Assembly (NCBI GenBank): GCA_944393195.1
Contig: CALXZG010000001.1
Span: forward strand, 79,091 to 143,090
Direction: 5' to 3'
DNA length: 64,000 nt
From: an uncultured Alphaproteobacteria bacterium
Lineage (GTDB): Bacteria > Pseudomonadota > Alphaproteobacteria > CAAHEQ01 > UBA3637
The translations under genes were made by a program, and so were the position numbers. The notes below the pieces were generated by a model. That model was not told where the DNA came from. It did not search any database and was given only the letters and a program-made list of their open reading frames with translations. Shown here one piece after another: positions 50,658 to 59,829 of the stretch. Position 1 is the stretch's first letter. The number at the start of each line of letters is the position of its first letter.

Positions 50658-50734
50658 GTTGTTATCATCCCGACACACATTATTTTTCCCGTTTTCTATT
50701 TTGATTTCAGTCATTTAATATTCCTTTCGAACTG

Positions 50735-50762
50735 TAACACAAAAATGTACCCTTTCGTGTTA
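50735..50762 (-). promoter_or_regulatory. Proximal 28-bp element of cassette C
   Basis: TAACA-N18-TGTTA, with arms GTGTAACAC on the gene-sense strand and GTGTTACAG at the other end, directly before SD GAAAGGAAT. The TATAAA -10 seen before genes A and B is missing here. Confidence 0.65.
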
Positions 50763-50852
50763 CACTTTGGACAAAAAATGACAAAACGATAACCAATTAA
50801 TTCTTAATAAAAAAGGACTTGCGTCATATTCTCAATTATGTTATAAAAACTA

Positions 50853-50880
50853 TAACAATTTAATGTACATTAAATTGTTA
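50853..50880 (-). promoter_or_regulatory. Distal 28-bp element of cassette C (perfect palindrome)
   Basis: A perfect 28-base palindrome: TAACAATTTAATGT followed by its exact reverse complement. It lies 118 bases (centre to centre) upstream of the proximal element. It is the best-conserved of the six copies. Confidence 0.75.
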
Positions 50881-50922
50881 CACTTCATCTTAAAAAGAAC
50901 TTGTTTTTGGAATATTAAATAT

Positions 50923-50958
50923 GAAAAATGCCCGTTATCAAACGGGCATGTGTTTTTG
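50923..50958. terminator. Terminator after the outer-membrane barrel gene
   Basis: ATGCCCGTT/AACGGGCAT stem around ATCA with T-runs on both strands; 13 bases beyond the minus-strand gene stop. Confidence 0.85.
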
Positions 50959-50970
50959 ACTCTGTTTCTG

Positions 50971-51537
50971 TTAGAATGTGTATCGAACGCCGACATATCC
51001 TTCATGAGATGTCATGTGAATCTTGGGTAAATCAAAGAAAGCCTTTTTACCCCCGTCGACATACCGATATCCGATATCAAAATTGATAGCTTGACTGACC
51101 GAAACACTTAATCCGGCACCGGCATTCCACGCAAAAGAAGTCCCGTCATCTTGTGTATCGCCACTGCTTCTGTCAATTGATACATCGGTATAGTTGGCCC
51201 CGGCCCCGACATTCAGGTACGGCCGAATAACACTGTTCAAAGGAACATCATAGTATAATTGCAACATATACCGTTGCTTCAAATAAGAAGCCGACATATA
51301 CTTCACTTTTGATGAGGAGGAAAACTCGGCCTCTATGCGTACCTGTCTGGCACGCGCCCCGATAGCAAAAGAATAGAGGAAATCCGTATCCGTTTGCTTT
51401 GAATCCGCATATCCGGATGTTTCTGTCGATACACCGGCAACACCGCTGCGAACGGCAATATAGGGACCATTATTAACCCGTGCTGCCGCACCGGTAGATA
51501 ACATTAAAATTATAAGAGCGATACTTGTTTTTTTCAT
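50971..51537 (-). CDS. Outer-membrane beta-barrel protein, opacity-like
   Basis: A 188-residue protein. The signal peptide (about 1-20) ends ARV after LSTGAAA; eight amphipathic strands follow, such as QRYMLQLYYDVPL, YLNVGAGANYTDVSI, AGAGLSVSVSQAINFDIGYR; and it ends with G-V-R-Y-T-F, an outer-membrane insertion signal. Similar to Opa/OmpW-like porin family barrels. The start is set by SD AAAGGAAG. Possible adhesin or structural protein; substrate unknown. Confidence 0.82.
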   Translation of the reverse strand: MKKTSIALIILMLSTGAAARVNNGPYIAVRSGVAGVSTETSGYADSKQTDTDFLYSFAIGARARQVRIEAEFSSSSKVKYMSASYLKQRYMLQLYYDVPLNSVIRPYLNVGAGANYTDVSIDRSSGDTQDDGTSFAWNAGAGLSVSVSQAINFDIGYRYVDGGKKAFFDLPKIHMTSHEGYVGVRYTF

Positions 51538-51591
51538 AGAGCTTCCTTTCATCATATATCGCAGTATACATATTCTTATATGAAAAGACAA

Positions 51592-51620
51592 GAAAAAAAT
51601 CCCGAACTAACGTCCGGGAT
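51592..51620 (-). terminator. Terminator after the PpiD-like gene
   Basis: On the minus strand CCCGGACGTTAGTTCGGG followed by ATTTTTTTC. Confidence 0.8.
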
Positions 51621-51637
51621 TGAAAAAAAGAAGCACT

Positions 51638-53542
51638 TTATTCTGCCGATTGTAAATAAACGGCAAAAGCCTTATCAATGACTTTTTGGTTGACTTGAAC
51701 CCCGATTTGTTCCGCATAAGCGGCAATAACATCGGCCATTAAATCATCCCCGACTTGCCCTTGTAATTCGGCTCTGGCGGCGGCAACGGCTTCATCGTTC
51801 TTTGTTTCATCGGGATACGAAATGCGCTCTGTAACCGCAATTAAGTGTCCGTTTCTGGTCGGAATAACGGTGGCATTTTCAATTCCCGCTTTTTGGGCAA
51901 AAACCGCCTCAACCGCTTCAACCGGTAAATCTTGCGGATTGTTGCGCATGATACCCGTCGCACGAATGACATCAAAATCCCCAAACGCCGTTTTTCCGGT
52001 AATGGCATGACCCGCTTGCACATCGGCCAATAAAGCCTCCGTTACCGTTTCGGCTTTTTCTTTTTGCCGTTCGGCCGTCCATATCCGAACAACTTCATCC
52101 CGCACATCCGCAAAATCTTTTTGATGAACCGGCGTAATTTCATTGACCTGAGCCACTAAATACCCCGTTCCGTTTTCAAACATAGGTGTCGTATCCCCTT
52201 TTTGTAACGTGAAGATATTTTGCAACATTTCATGGTTATTTAAACTGTCATCCAACGTATCACCCGTCGCCAATTGTCCGGCAATGTCCGTTTTTTCAAT
52301 GCTGAGTATCGGCAGTTTCAATTGTTCGGCCGCCGTTTCCAAAGTTGCCCCGGTTCCTAAAATGTCTTCCACTTCTTTGACCGTTTCATACATCGTGTCA
52401 TATGTTTTGTTTAAAGCCAGTTGCTCCTTGATCTTTCCACGAATCACATCATCGCTCGGCGTTTGACTCGCTTGAATGTCGCGAACCAACATCACATGAT
52501 ATCCGACCGGACTGTTGATCGGTCCGACAATCGCCCCTTTCTTTGCCCCGAAAACCGGACCCGCCATTTCCTCTAATAATTCGTTTTGCGCCACAAACCC
52601 GAAATCGGTTTGATCCGGTGTTTGATTTAATTTTTCTTCGGCGCGGGCGTTAAAATTTTCCGCCGTTAATCCGACCATCGCCTCTTTTGCGGCCTCTTCC
52701 GTTTCAAAGCGCATCTGACTGACCGCTCTTTTTTCCGGTACAACATATTGTTCTTTTTGCGCTGCAAAAGCTTCCTCAATCTCTTCATCACTTAACACAA
52801 CCCGTGAAGCCATTAAATCGGGCGTTAACCGAATCACGCTGAAAGCCCGATATTCCGGTGCCATAAATTGATCGGCATAAGCTTCATAATATTCCTTTAA
52901 TTCACTGTCTGTCGGTTGCGCATCTAATTTGATCTTGGACGTATCAACCGCAATCGCCGCCACATCCCGCGCTTCGTTTTGATACCGATACACAATGTTT
53001 GTCAAACTCTGTGGCGCGTAGGCAATTCCTTTTAAAGCATACCCTAAATGTTGCATGGACAATTCATCCTGCAATTTATCGGCCATTTGTTTTTCGGTCA
53101 TTTTTTGTTGTTGTAAATAGGCATAAAATAAATTTTTATCGAATTGCCCTAATGCGTCGGCAAAAGCCGGATGATGTTCCACGTATTTTTGAACGGCTGC
53201 GTTGGAAGCCGTTAAGCCTAAATCTTCTTTAACCTGATCATTTAATAACAAAGCCACCTGTTGTTGAACAACTTGATTGCCAAGCCCCATTTGCATCGCT
53301 TTTCGCGGGGAAATATACTGCCCGCCCAACATTTGTGTCAAATTCCGGTGCTCGCGGTTAAACGCATTTAATAACTCGTTCGCGGATACCGCCCGTTTCC
53401 CGACGACAATCGCATCTTCCGTGTATTGATTGTTGTTGGATAAACCGCCCAATCCCCAAAAAGCGACCATGCTTAATGCCAAAGCCGTAAAAATCCCTTT
53501 GGCGACCCAGCTGTTTCCTAAGTTATTAAAAAATATCATCAT
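51638..53542 (-). CDS. ppiD: PpiD-like periplasmic folding chaperone
   Basis: A 634-residue protein with a single N-terminal membrane anchor (about 14-31). A SurA_N-like chaperone region (about 40-230) and a parvulin-type domain (about 265-360, FGFVAQNELLEEMAGPVFGA, then KGAIVGPINSPVGYHVMLV) follow, and a long C-terminal lobe. It helps outer-membrane proteins fold. The size matches PpiD (about 620). Confidence 0.87.
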   Translation of the reverse strand: MMIFFNNLGNSWVAKGIFTALALSMVAFWGLGGLSNNNQYTEDAIVVGKRAVSANELLNAFNREHRNLTQMLGGQYISPRKAMQMGLGNQVVQQQVALLLNDQVKEDLGLTASNAAVQKYVEHHPAFADALGQFDKNLFYAYLQQQKMTEKQMADKLQDELSMQHLGYALKGIAYAPQSLTNIVYRYQNEARDVAAIAVDTSKIKLDAQPTDSELKEYYEAYADQFMAPEYRAFSVIRLTPDLMASRVVLSDEEIEEAFAAQKEQYVVPEKRAVSQMRFETEEAAKEAMVGLTAENFNARAEEKLNQTPDQTDFGFVAQNELLEEMAGPVFGAKKGAIVGPINSPVGYHVMLVRDIQASQTPSDDVIRGKIKEQLALNKTYDTMYETVKEVEDILGTGATLETAAEQLKLPILSIEKTDIAGQLATGDTLDDSLNNHEMLQNIFTLQKGDTTPMFENGTGYLVAQVNEITPVHQKDFADVRDEVVRIWTAERQKEKAETVTEALLADVQAGHAITGKTAFGDFDVIRATGIMRNNPQDLPVEAVEAVFAQKAGIENATVIPTRNGHLIAVTERISYPDETKNDEAVAAARAELQGQVGDDLMADVIAAYAEQIGVQVNQKVIDKAFAVYLQSAE

Positions 53543-53616
53543 GACTTTTGTTTCCTTTTACTGCGCGTGAATGGTTTTATATATACGCCGAATCCCGCTT
53601 TTTGACAAGTCCTTTT

Positions 53617-56100
53617 TTACTTTTGATGCATTTTGGCCTGTAATAGCCCAATAGCTTCTTCCAATGAGGGGACTTTCTCCTTTTCTCTGACCGAAGCCAT
53701 CATCTTACCGCATTTGACATACGGCCCGTAGCGTCCGATTTGATACGTGACATCGTCCGCATTCCATTTACCAAGTTTAACCACCTTCGTTTTTTCTTTG
53801 GCCTGACTCAATAAAGCCAAAGCCCGATTCAGGTCGATCGTTAACACATCGTCTGTCGGTTCCAAAGATTTATATGTTTTTCCCCGCCGGACATATGGCC
53901 CGAATTTGCCAAGCCCAGCCTCAATCACTTCATTCGTGTCGGGATCGTTGCCGATTGGTCGCGGTAATGATAACAAAGCCAAAGCCTGTTTGATATCCAT
54001 TTCTTCCGGTTTGGTTCCTTTCGGCAAACCAATTCGTTTAGCCTCTTTCCCGTCACCTAATTGAACATACCATCCGTATGGTCCTTTCCGAACCGAAACG
54101 GTCGCTCCGTTGGCATCTTTGCCCAATTCATAAGTCTGTCGTTCGTTTGGTATTTCTTCAACCGGTTGCCCGTTTTCATCTCGTGGTGCTTCAATCGACG
54201 CAAAGGGCTTTGTGTACTTACACGTCGGATAGCGCGAACACCCGATAAAAGCACCGAAACGACCGACTTTTAAAGATAAGCGTCCCGTTTTACATTCCGG
54301 ACATACCCGGGATTCTTCCGTCGGAAACATATGCTTTTCCAAAGACTTGGCAACTGTTTCCAGAACATCACCCATCTTGTGCGGTTCAACATTTTTAACC
54401 GTTTTATCAAAGTCTTTCCAAAAATCATTCAGAACGTTTTTCCACGCCAATTGACCATTTGTAATATCATCCAGCTTATTTTCCAAATTAGCCGTGTAAT
54501 CATATTGGACATATTGGTTAAAGTAATTTTCCAAAAAGGCCGTCACAATTCGTCCCCGATCCTCCGGCACAAACCGTTTGGCGACAAGCTTTACATACGC
54601 CCGTTCCTGTAAAACCGATAAAATTGTTGCATATGTTGACGGTCGTCCGATGCCAAGCTCTTCCAACTTTTTCACCAGACTGGCTTCTGAAAAACGCGGT
54701 GGCGGTTCCGTAAAGTGCTGTTCCGAAATGATATCTGCCGTTTGCAGATTTTCCCCTTCATTCATGATCGGCAATAAAGCGTTGTCATCCTCGCTTTTAC
54801 CGTCATCAATATCCTCTTTGTACACCTTGATAAATCCCGGGAAAGCAATTGTTTGTCCCGTTGCCCGTAATTGCACGGAACCGTCCGCAGCCGGAATATC
54901 AATGCCGACTTTGTCCAATACCGCACTTTCCATTTGACAGGCCACCGTTCGCTTCCAAATCAGTTCGTATAACTTTCTCTGATCCGGTGTCAAATGAGCC
55001 GCTACCTGTTCCGGCGTTCGGGCAACATTCGTCGGACGAATAGCTTCGTGCGCTTCTTGGGCATTTTTTGAATTATTTTTGTAAAAACGGGGTTTTTCCG
55101 GAACGTATTCTTTTCCATACTCTTTTTCAATCAAAGCCCGCGTTGCCGCAATTGCTTCGTTCGATAGCGCGACACTGTCCGTTCGCATGTATGTGATTAA
55201 CCCGACCGTATCTCCGCCAATGTCAACCCCTTCATACAGGTTTTGTGCCGTTTGCATCGTCTTTTTGGCCGCGAAGCCCAATTTGCGGGAGGCTTCCTGT
55301 TGTAACGTAGATGTCGTAAAGGCCGGTGCCGGATTGCGCTTGGCCTGTTTCCGTTCAATGGTTCCGACATGGAAAACGGCCTGTTCAACCTGACGCTTGA
55401 CATCATCCGTTATTGTTCCGTTGGCTAAATCAAACTTTGTCAGTTTTTTGCCGCCGACATGCGATAAGCGGGCGCGAAACCGTTCGTTACGAACCGTATC
55501 CAAATCAACATCGATGGTCCAATACTCCTGCGGCTTAAAACACGCGATTTCATCTTCCCGTTCGCATACCAGCCGCAACGCGACGGATTGAACCCGACCG
55601 GCCGATTTAGCACCGGGTAATTTTCGCCATAATAATGGGGAAATGTGAAACCCGACCAAATAATCCAAAGCCCGCCGCGCCAGATACGCGTCAACCAATT
55701 GCATATCAATTTCCCGCGGGTTTTTCATGGCTTCCGTAATGGCCGATTTAGTAATTTCATGGAAAACAACCCGATAGACGGGCAGGGTGGGCGGTAATTT
55801 TTTCCGCCGTTTTAATTCCTGAATCACATGCCAAGCAATAGCTTCCCCTTCGCGGTCAGGGTCGGACGCCAGATATAAAGCATCCGCTTTTCCCAAAGCT
55901 TGCACAATTTCCCGTACGACTTTTTCGGCCCGTGGTTGCATTTCCCAATCCATGGCAAAATCATCCTCCGGACGGACGGAACCATTCTTGGCCGGAACAT
56001 CCCGAATATGCCCGAAACTGGCTTTAACCAGATAATCTTTTCCCAAATATTTGTTGATTGTTTTCGCTTTGGACGGAGATTCCACGATGACAAGTTTCAT
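53617..56100 (-). CDS. topA: DNA topoisomerase I
   Basis: An 827-residue type IA topoisomerase. Toprim domain MKLVIVESPSKAKTINKYLG with DPDREGEAIAWH; active Tyr in GLITYMRTDSVALS; GRPSTYATILSVLQERAYV; one zinc finger (CPECKTGRLSLKVGRFGAFI, then GCSRYPTC); three C-terminal topoisomerase repeats (GKFGPYVRRGKTYKSL, GRYGPYVKCG). It relaxes negative supercoils. Starts 3 bases after the dprA stop. Confidence 0.95.
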   Translation of the reverse strand: MKLVIVESPSKAKTINKYLGKDYLVKASFGHIRDVPAKNGSVRPEDDFAMDWEMQPRAEKVVREIVQALGKADALYLASDPDREGEAIAWHVIQELKRRKKLPPTLPVYRVVFHEITKSAITEAMKNPREIDMQLVDAYLARRALDYLVGFHISPLLWRKLPGAKSAGRVQSVALRLVCEREDEIACFKPQEYWTIDVDLDTVRNERFRARLSHVGGKKLTKFDLANGTITDDVKRQVEQAVFHVGTIERKQAKRNPAPAFTTSTLQQEASRKLGFAAKKTMQTAQNLYEGVDIGGDTVGLITYMRTDSVALSNEAIAATRALIEKEYGKEYVPEKPRFYKNNSKNAQEAHEAIRPTNVARTPEQVAAHLTPDQRKLYELIWKRTVACQMESAVLDKVGIDIPAADGSVQLRATGQTIAFPGFIKVYKEDIDDGKSEDDNALLPIMNEGENLQTADIISEQHFTEPPPRFSEASLVKKLEELGIGRPSTYATILSVLQERAYVKLVAKRFVPEDRGRIVTAFLENYFNQYVQYDYTANLENKLDDITNGQLAWKNVLNDFWKDFDKTVKNVEPHKMGDVLETVAKSLEKHMFPTEESRVCPECKTGRLSLKVGRFGAFIGCSRYPTCKYTKPFASIEAPRDENGQPVEEIPNERQTYELGKDANGATVSVRKGPYGWYVQLGDGKEAKRIGLPKGTKPEEMDIKQALALLSLPRPIGNDPDTNEVIEAGLGKFGPYVRRGKTYKSLEPTDDVLTIDLNRALALLSQAKEKTKVVKLGKWNADDVTYQIGRYGPYVKCGKMMASVREKEKVPSLEEAIGLLQAKMHQK

Positions 56101-56103
56101 ACC

Positions 56104-57237
56104 TTACTCCATGTTATATAATAAGGAAACACAATTGCCGGGATGACGTTCCAATCGACCGGCTAATTCCAATTCAACTAAAATAATATTGATTGCCCGT
56201 GTGTCAAGCCCTGTTTCCTCTATGAGCGTGTCGATGGATGTGATATCCGGTCCCAGGCTTCCCATTAACGTTGTTCGAACTTCGTTTAATTCCTGCTCAT
56301 TCATCGGAATCGGTTGATAGGTGTCAATATTGTTTTCGTTTTCCGCTAAATGGAATTCATGAATCTGATCCAAAGCGTTTAAAATATCATCCGGCCCGCA
56401 CACCATCGTTGCACCATCCTGAATTAACGCGTTCGGTCCGGTACTGCGCGGATCAATCGGAGAGCCCGGTACGGCAAACACCTCCCGCCCTTGATTGGCC
56501 GCTTCACGCGCTGTGATTAAAGAACCGGACATTTTTTGCGCTTCAATCACCAAAGTCCCCAACGACATACCCGATATAATCCGATTACGTCGCGGAAAGT
56601 TGCGCGGCGATAACGGTGTCCCGAACGGAAATTCGGAAACCAAACATCCCCGTTCGGAAATGCTTTGATAAATATCACTGTTTTCTGCCGGATATGCTTC
56701 GTTAATCGGTGTTCCCAAAACCGCCGTCGTCACCAATGGGATACTTTCGTTTTCCATTGCCCCGCTATGGGCCGCCCGGTCAATACCGCGCGCCATACCG
56801 GAAACGATATTATATCCCTTTTGGGCAATAATTCGGGCAAAATTCCGCGCCAAATTTTTGCCGTTAACCGATGCATTGCGCGTCCCGACAATGGCAAATC
56901 CCGGTTTTTGGAATGTATCCGCGTTTCCTTTGACAAACAATAACGGTGGTGCATCGGATATCATTTTTAACAGCTTCGGATAAGCCTCTTCTTTTCGGAA
57001 GATTATTTCGGCGCCGGCTTCTTTTGCCATTTGTCGTTGTTTTTCTGCCGCCTCAACAGAAGCTATTTCATACGGCTTTTTCCGTCCGCCACGGTGCGCC
57101 AACTCATTAATGTTGTTAATGGCCTCCGACGCACTGCCGTAAAAAGAAAGCAACTGATTAAACGTAATCGGCCCGATATTGTCACTCATAATCAGGCGGA
57201 TCCAGTTGATTTTCTCGACCTCAGTTAATTGCTTCAT
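56104..57237 (-). CDS. dprA: DNA-processing protein DprA
   Basis: A 377-residue Rossmann-like RecA loader. GFAIVGTRNASVNGKNLARN, ARGIDRAAHSGAME, FPRRNRIISGMSLGTLVIEA, KMSGSLITAREAANQGREVF. A winged-helix DML1-type C-terminal domain is at about 310-377. DprA protects incoming DNA in natural transformation; with prepilin-like genes present, competence is possible. The start overlaps plsY by 17 bases with SD AAAGGGA. Confidence 0.93.
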   Translation of the reverse strand: MKQLTEVEKINWIRLIMSDNIGPITFNQLLSFYGSASEAINNINELAHRGGRKKPYEIASVEAAEKQRQMAKEAGAEIIFRKEEAYPKLLKMISDAPPLLFVKGNADTFQKPGFAIVGTRNASVNGKNLARNFARIIAQKGYNIVSGMARGIDRAAHSGAMENESIPLVTTAVLGTPINEAYPAENSDIYQSISERGCLVSEFPFGTPLSPRNFPRRNRIISGMSLGTLVIEAQKMSGSLITAREAANQGREVFAVPGSPIDPRSTGPNALIQDGATMVCGPDDILNALDQIHEFHLAENENNIDTYQPIPMNEQELNEVRTTLMGSLGPDITSIDTLIEETGLDTRAINIILVELELAGRLERHPGNCVSLLYNME

Positions 57238-57832
57238 GCTTTTTCCCTTTAAGATTGATTTTGCTTTCCTGTCCTTCAATTAACCGCCGGATATTACCTC
57301 TGTGCCGATACCATGACAACAAAGCTAATAATCCGTAACAGGCTGCCGCCGCCGGAGTTGCCCATATCCACGCATATAAAGGTGATAATGCCAAGGCTGT
57401 CAACGCCGCCAAAGATGAATACCTGAATGCAACCGCCATTGCCAACCAAGTCAACGCCGTCAAAACACCGACAAACGGTGTCATAACAAACATCATACCA
57501 AGGGTTGAAGCCACCCCTTTTCCACCCTTAAAGCCAAGCCATATCGGATAGTTATGTCCGACAACAGCCATAAAACCGGCGGTCAGACCGATGCTTTCGG
57601 ATTGAAAAATCCACCGGCAAAGGGCTGCCGCTAATCCCGCTTTACCGATATCGAAGATTAAGGTGAATAAAGCTAAATCCTTACGTCCCGTTCTCAATAC
57701 ATTTGTTGCGCCGATATTCCCCGAACCGATTTGCCGGATATCGCCCAATCCCGCCCAACGTGTCACAACCAATCCAAACGGAACGGAACCCAGCATATAA
57801 CCGATAATCGAAGCCAAAATAACAGAAAACAT
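57221..57832 (-). CDS. plsY: Glycerol-3-phosphate acyltransferase PlsY
   Basis: A 203-residue membrane enzyme with five or more helices: GYMLGSVPFGLVVTRWAGLG, DIRQIGSGNIGATNVLRTG, GLTAGFMAVVGHNYPIWLGF and KGGKGVASTLGMM. It transfers acyl groups from acyl-phosphate to glycerol-3-phosphate, starting phospholipid synthesis. Confidence 0.95.
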   Translation of the reverse strand: MFSVILASIIGYMLGSVPFGLVVTRWAGLGDIRQIGSGNIGATNVLRTGRKDLALFTLIFDIGKAGLAAALCRWIFQSESIGLTAGFMAVVGHNYPIWLGFKGGKGVASTLGMMFVMTPFVGVLTALTWLAMAVAFRYSSLAALTALALSPLYAWIWATPAAAACYGLLALLSWYRHRGNIRRLIEGQESKINLKGKKHEAIN

Positions 57833-57925
57833 GTCTTTCTCCTTTGCAGAATGAATGCTATTTTATAACCGAATATGTATAAAAGGCAAGAAAAAAATCA
57901 CACATTGCCGTGGGATACCCTTTTT

Positions 57926-59692
57926 TTAAACATCCGAAACCTTAACGGCATCCTGAATTTGAAATTGAATTTTTGTTTGCCCGCGCCAAGAATCCTGCTT
58001 TAAGATTCCTGCCACATGAAAGTATGTGTTGATTCCCGTCATCAATTGATGTCCCAGTTCGGTATCCGCCGCCCGAAAGGCAATCGCCTGTAAATAACCA
58101 CCGCCGCGCCCGCTTAACGTACAACCGACATGCCCGTTTTTCAACAAAACCGTCCGTGAAATAACAACATCTTTAATGACAAAGCGGGGCTCGGGATTGG
58201 CCTCTCCGAAAGGAGCCAGTAGATTGACTTTTTGAATGAAATCCAAATTGGCACCGCCAATATCCAAAATACCGTCTATGTCTAAAGTGACGGCTCTGTC
58301 TTTCCCTGCCGCTGCCGGAATGGATTCCCGTAAATGCTGAATAAAATCTGCTATTTTGTCCCGCGATAACGAAAATCCGGCCGCCATCGGATGCCCGCCG
58401 CCTCGCGTTAAAATTCCTTTGGCAATGGCATTCATCACAATCGTTCCCAAATCAACGCCACTGACGGAACGGGAGGAGCCTTTCACTTCATCCCCTTCAA
58501 TACTCAATGCAAAAACCGGCAAATTGTACCTGTCTTTTAACCGCCCGGCCACAATACCGACAACCCCTTGATGCCAATGCTCTCCTTGCACGACAATAAA
58601 AGGATCCGTCGCCGGCTTACTTTCCGCCTGCTCAATGGCGTCCAATAAAACCGCTGTTTCAATATCCCGCCGTTGCAGGTTTAATTCCTCTAATTCCTGT
58701 GCCAGAACGGCTGCCTCAACCTCATTATGACACGACAATAACCGCATGCCGATGTCCGAATGTCCGACACGACCGCACGCGTTGACCCGTGGTCCGAAGA
58801 CATATCCCAAGTGATACGCCGTCGGCGGTTCGCTTAATCCGGCCAATGTCGCCAAAGCCGTCAACCCCTTGTTCGTCCCCTTTTTCATCTGATTTAATCC
58901 GGCTTTGACAAACAAACGATTAACACCGACAAGCTTGACCACATCACATACCGTACCGAAAGCTACCAGATCTAAAAATGAAATCAAGTTCGGTTCTTTT
59001 GTGTCGCTGTAAAAACCGCGTTGCCGTAAAATCGTGTTTAACGCAACGGTAAATAAAAACACAACCCCGACCGCCGCCATATATCGACACGGATGATCGA
59101 TCGGCTCGTCCAATCGTTTGGGGTTAACAACGGCATAGGCATTCGGTAACGTTTTTTCCGGATCATGATGATCCAAAACAATAATATCCAATCCGACCCG
59201 AACGCCCGCTTCAATCGGCTCAAAAGCCGTCATCCCGCAATCAAGCGTTGCCACCAAACGACACCCTTTGTCGTAAAATTCCTGCATTTTGGTCGAATTA
59301 GGACCGTATCCGTCTTCCCGCTCCGGAATAAAAGTGTAGACCGTTACACCGATTTGCTCCAAAAACATTTTTAATAAGGCTGTTGATGTCGCACCGTCAA
59401 CATCATAATCCCCCATCAGGCCGATAGGTTCGCCCGCCTCAATCGCATCCGCCATTCGATTGGCCGCTTTTTCCATATCCCGTAACGTCAACGGATTCGG
59501 TAAGTGGGATTTTAATGTCGGATATAAAAAAGCTTCGGCCTCATCCGGTGTAATGCCGCGTGCTGCCAAAATCCGAGCCGCCACTTCCGGTAAATTAAAC
59601 CGTTGAGCCAACGCGGCCGCTAAATGTTCATCCGCCGGCTGCATTTCCCATCGCAATCCGTTTAGCGAACTTTCCACATTTAAAACCGCCAT
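57926..59692 (-). CDS. recJ: Single-stranded-DNA-specific exonuclease RecJ
   Basis: A 588-residue DHH-family 5'-3' exonuclease: GLMGDYDVDGATSTALL, DCGMTAFEPIEAG, VLDHHDPEKTLPNAYAVVNP, FGTVCDVVKLVGVNR, FGPRVNACGRVGHSD, and DHHA1 motif TRGGGHPMAAGFSLSR. It has the usual size and order of domains. Confidence 0.95.
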   Translation of the reverse strand: MAVLNVESSLNGLRWEMQPADEHLAAALAQRFNLPEVAARILAARGITPDEAEAFLYPTLKSHLPNPLTLRDMEKAANRMADAIEAGEPIGLMGDYDVDGATSTALLKMFLEQIGVTVYTFIPEREDGYGPNSTKMQEFYDKGCRLVATLDCGMTAFEPIEAGVRVGLDIIVLDHHDPEKTLPNAYAVVNPKRLDEPIDHPCRYMAAVGVVFLFTVALNTILRQRGFYSDTKEPNLISFLDLVAFGTVCDVVKLVGVNRLFVKAGLNQMKKGTNKGLTALATLAGLSEPPTAYHLGYVFGPRVNACGRVGHSDIGMRLLSCHNEVEAAVLAQELEELNLQRRDIETAVLLDAIEQAESKPATDPFIVVQGEHWHQGVVGIVAGRLKDRYNLPVFALSIEGDEVKGSSRSVSGVDLGTIVMNAIAKGILTRGGGHPMAAGFSLSRDKIADFIQHLRESIPAAAGKDRAVTLDIDGILDIGGANLDFIQKVNLLAPFGEANPEPRFVIKDVVISRTVLLKNGHVGCTLSGRGGGYLQAIAFRAADTELGHQLMTGINTYFHVAGILKQDSWRGQTKIQFQIQDAVKVSDV

Positions 59693-59770
59693 TATATCAT
59701 CCTTTCTCTACTTTTTTTCAGATTACCCATTTTGTCTAATAAAAGCAAGAAAAAATTATGATAAAAATGC

Positions 59771-59799
59771 TTGCAATGCGCCGGATACTCATTTATACT
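59771..59799 (+). promoter_or_regulatory. Promoter of glgA-ddh
   Basis: TTGCAA (59771-59776), 17 bases and TATACT (59794-59799), followed by SD AAGGAG. Confidence 0.6.
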
Positions 59800-59829
59800 A
59801 ATCAAAAATGAAATGTGAAGGAGATTAAA

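Larger units (their letters stand above)
50472..50714 (-). pseudogene. Truncated prepilin-like cassette C (leader and membrane helix only)
   Basis: 80 codons. A 50-residue leader with repeat-derived SFSGLTRES and KIPAFAGMT is followed by N-E-R-G|R-S-M-V-E-M-L and a hydrophobic segment (LAVAGVLSIGGVV). It ends at once in sequence supplied by the 50471 repeat. The whole globular domain is missing. The leader, SD GAAAGGAAT and upstream 28-bp elements are the same as those of genes A and B. It is a decayed copy or a silent donor cassette. Confidence 0.6.

Noticed and set aside
50853..50880. The perfect 28-bp palindrome as the chromosomal dif site
   Set aside because: Six related copies exist in this window, whereas dif is normally single, and the arms lack the typical XerC/XerD binding sequences.
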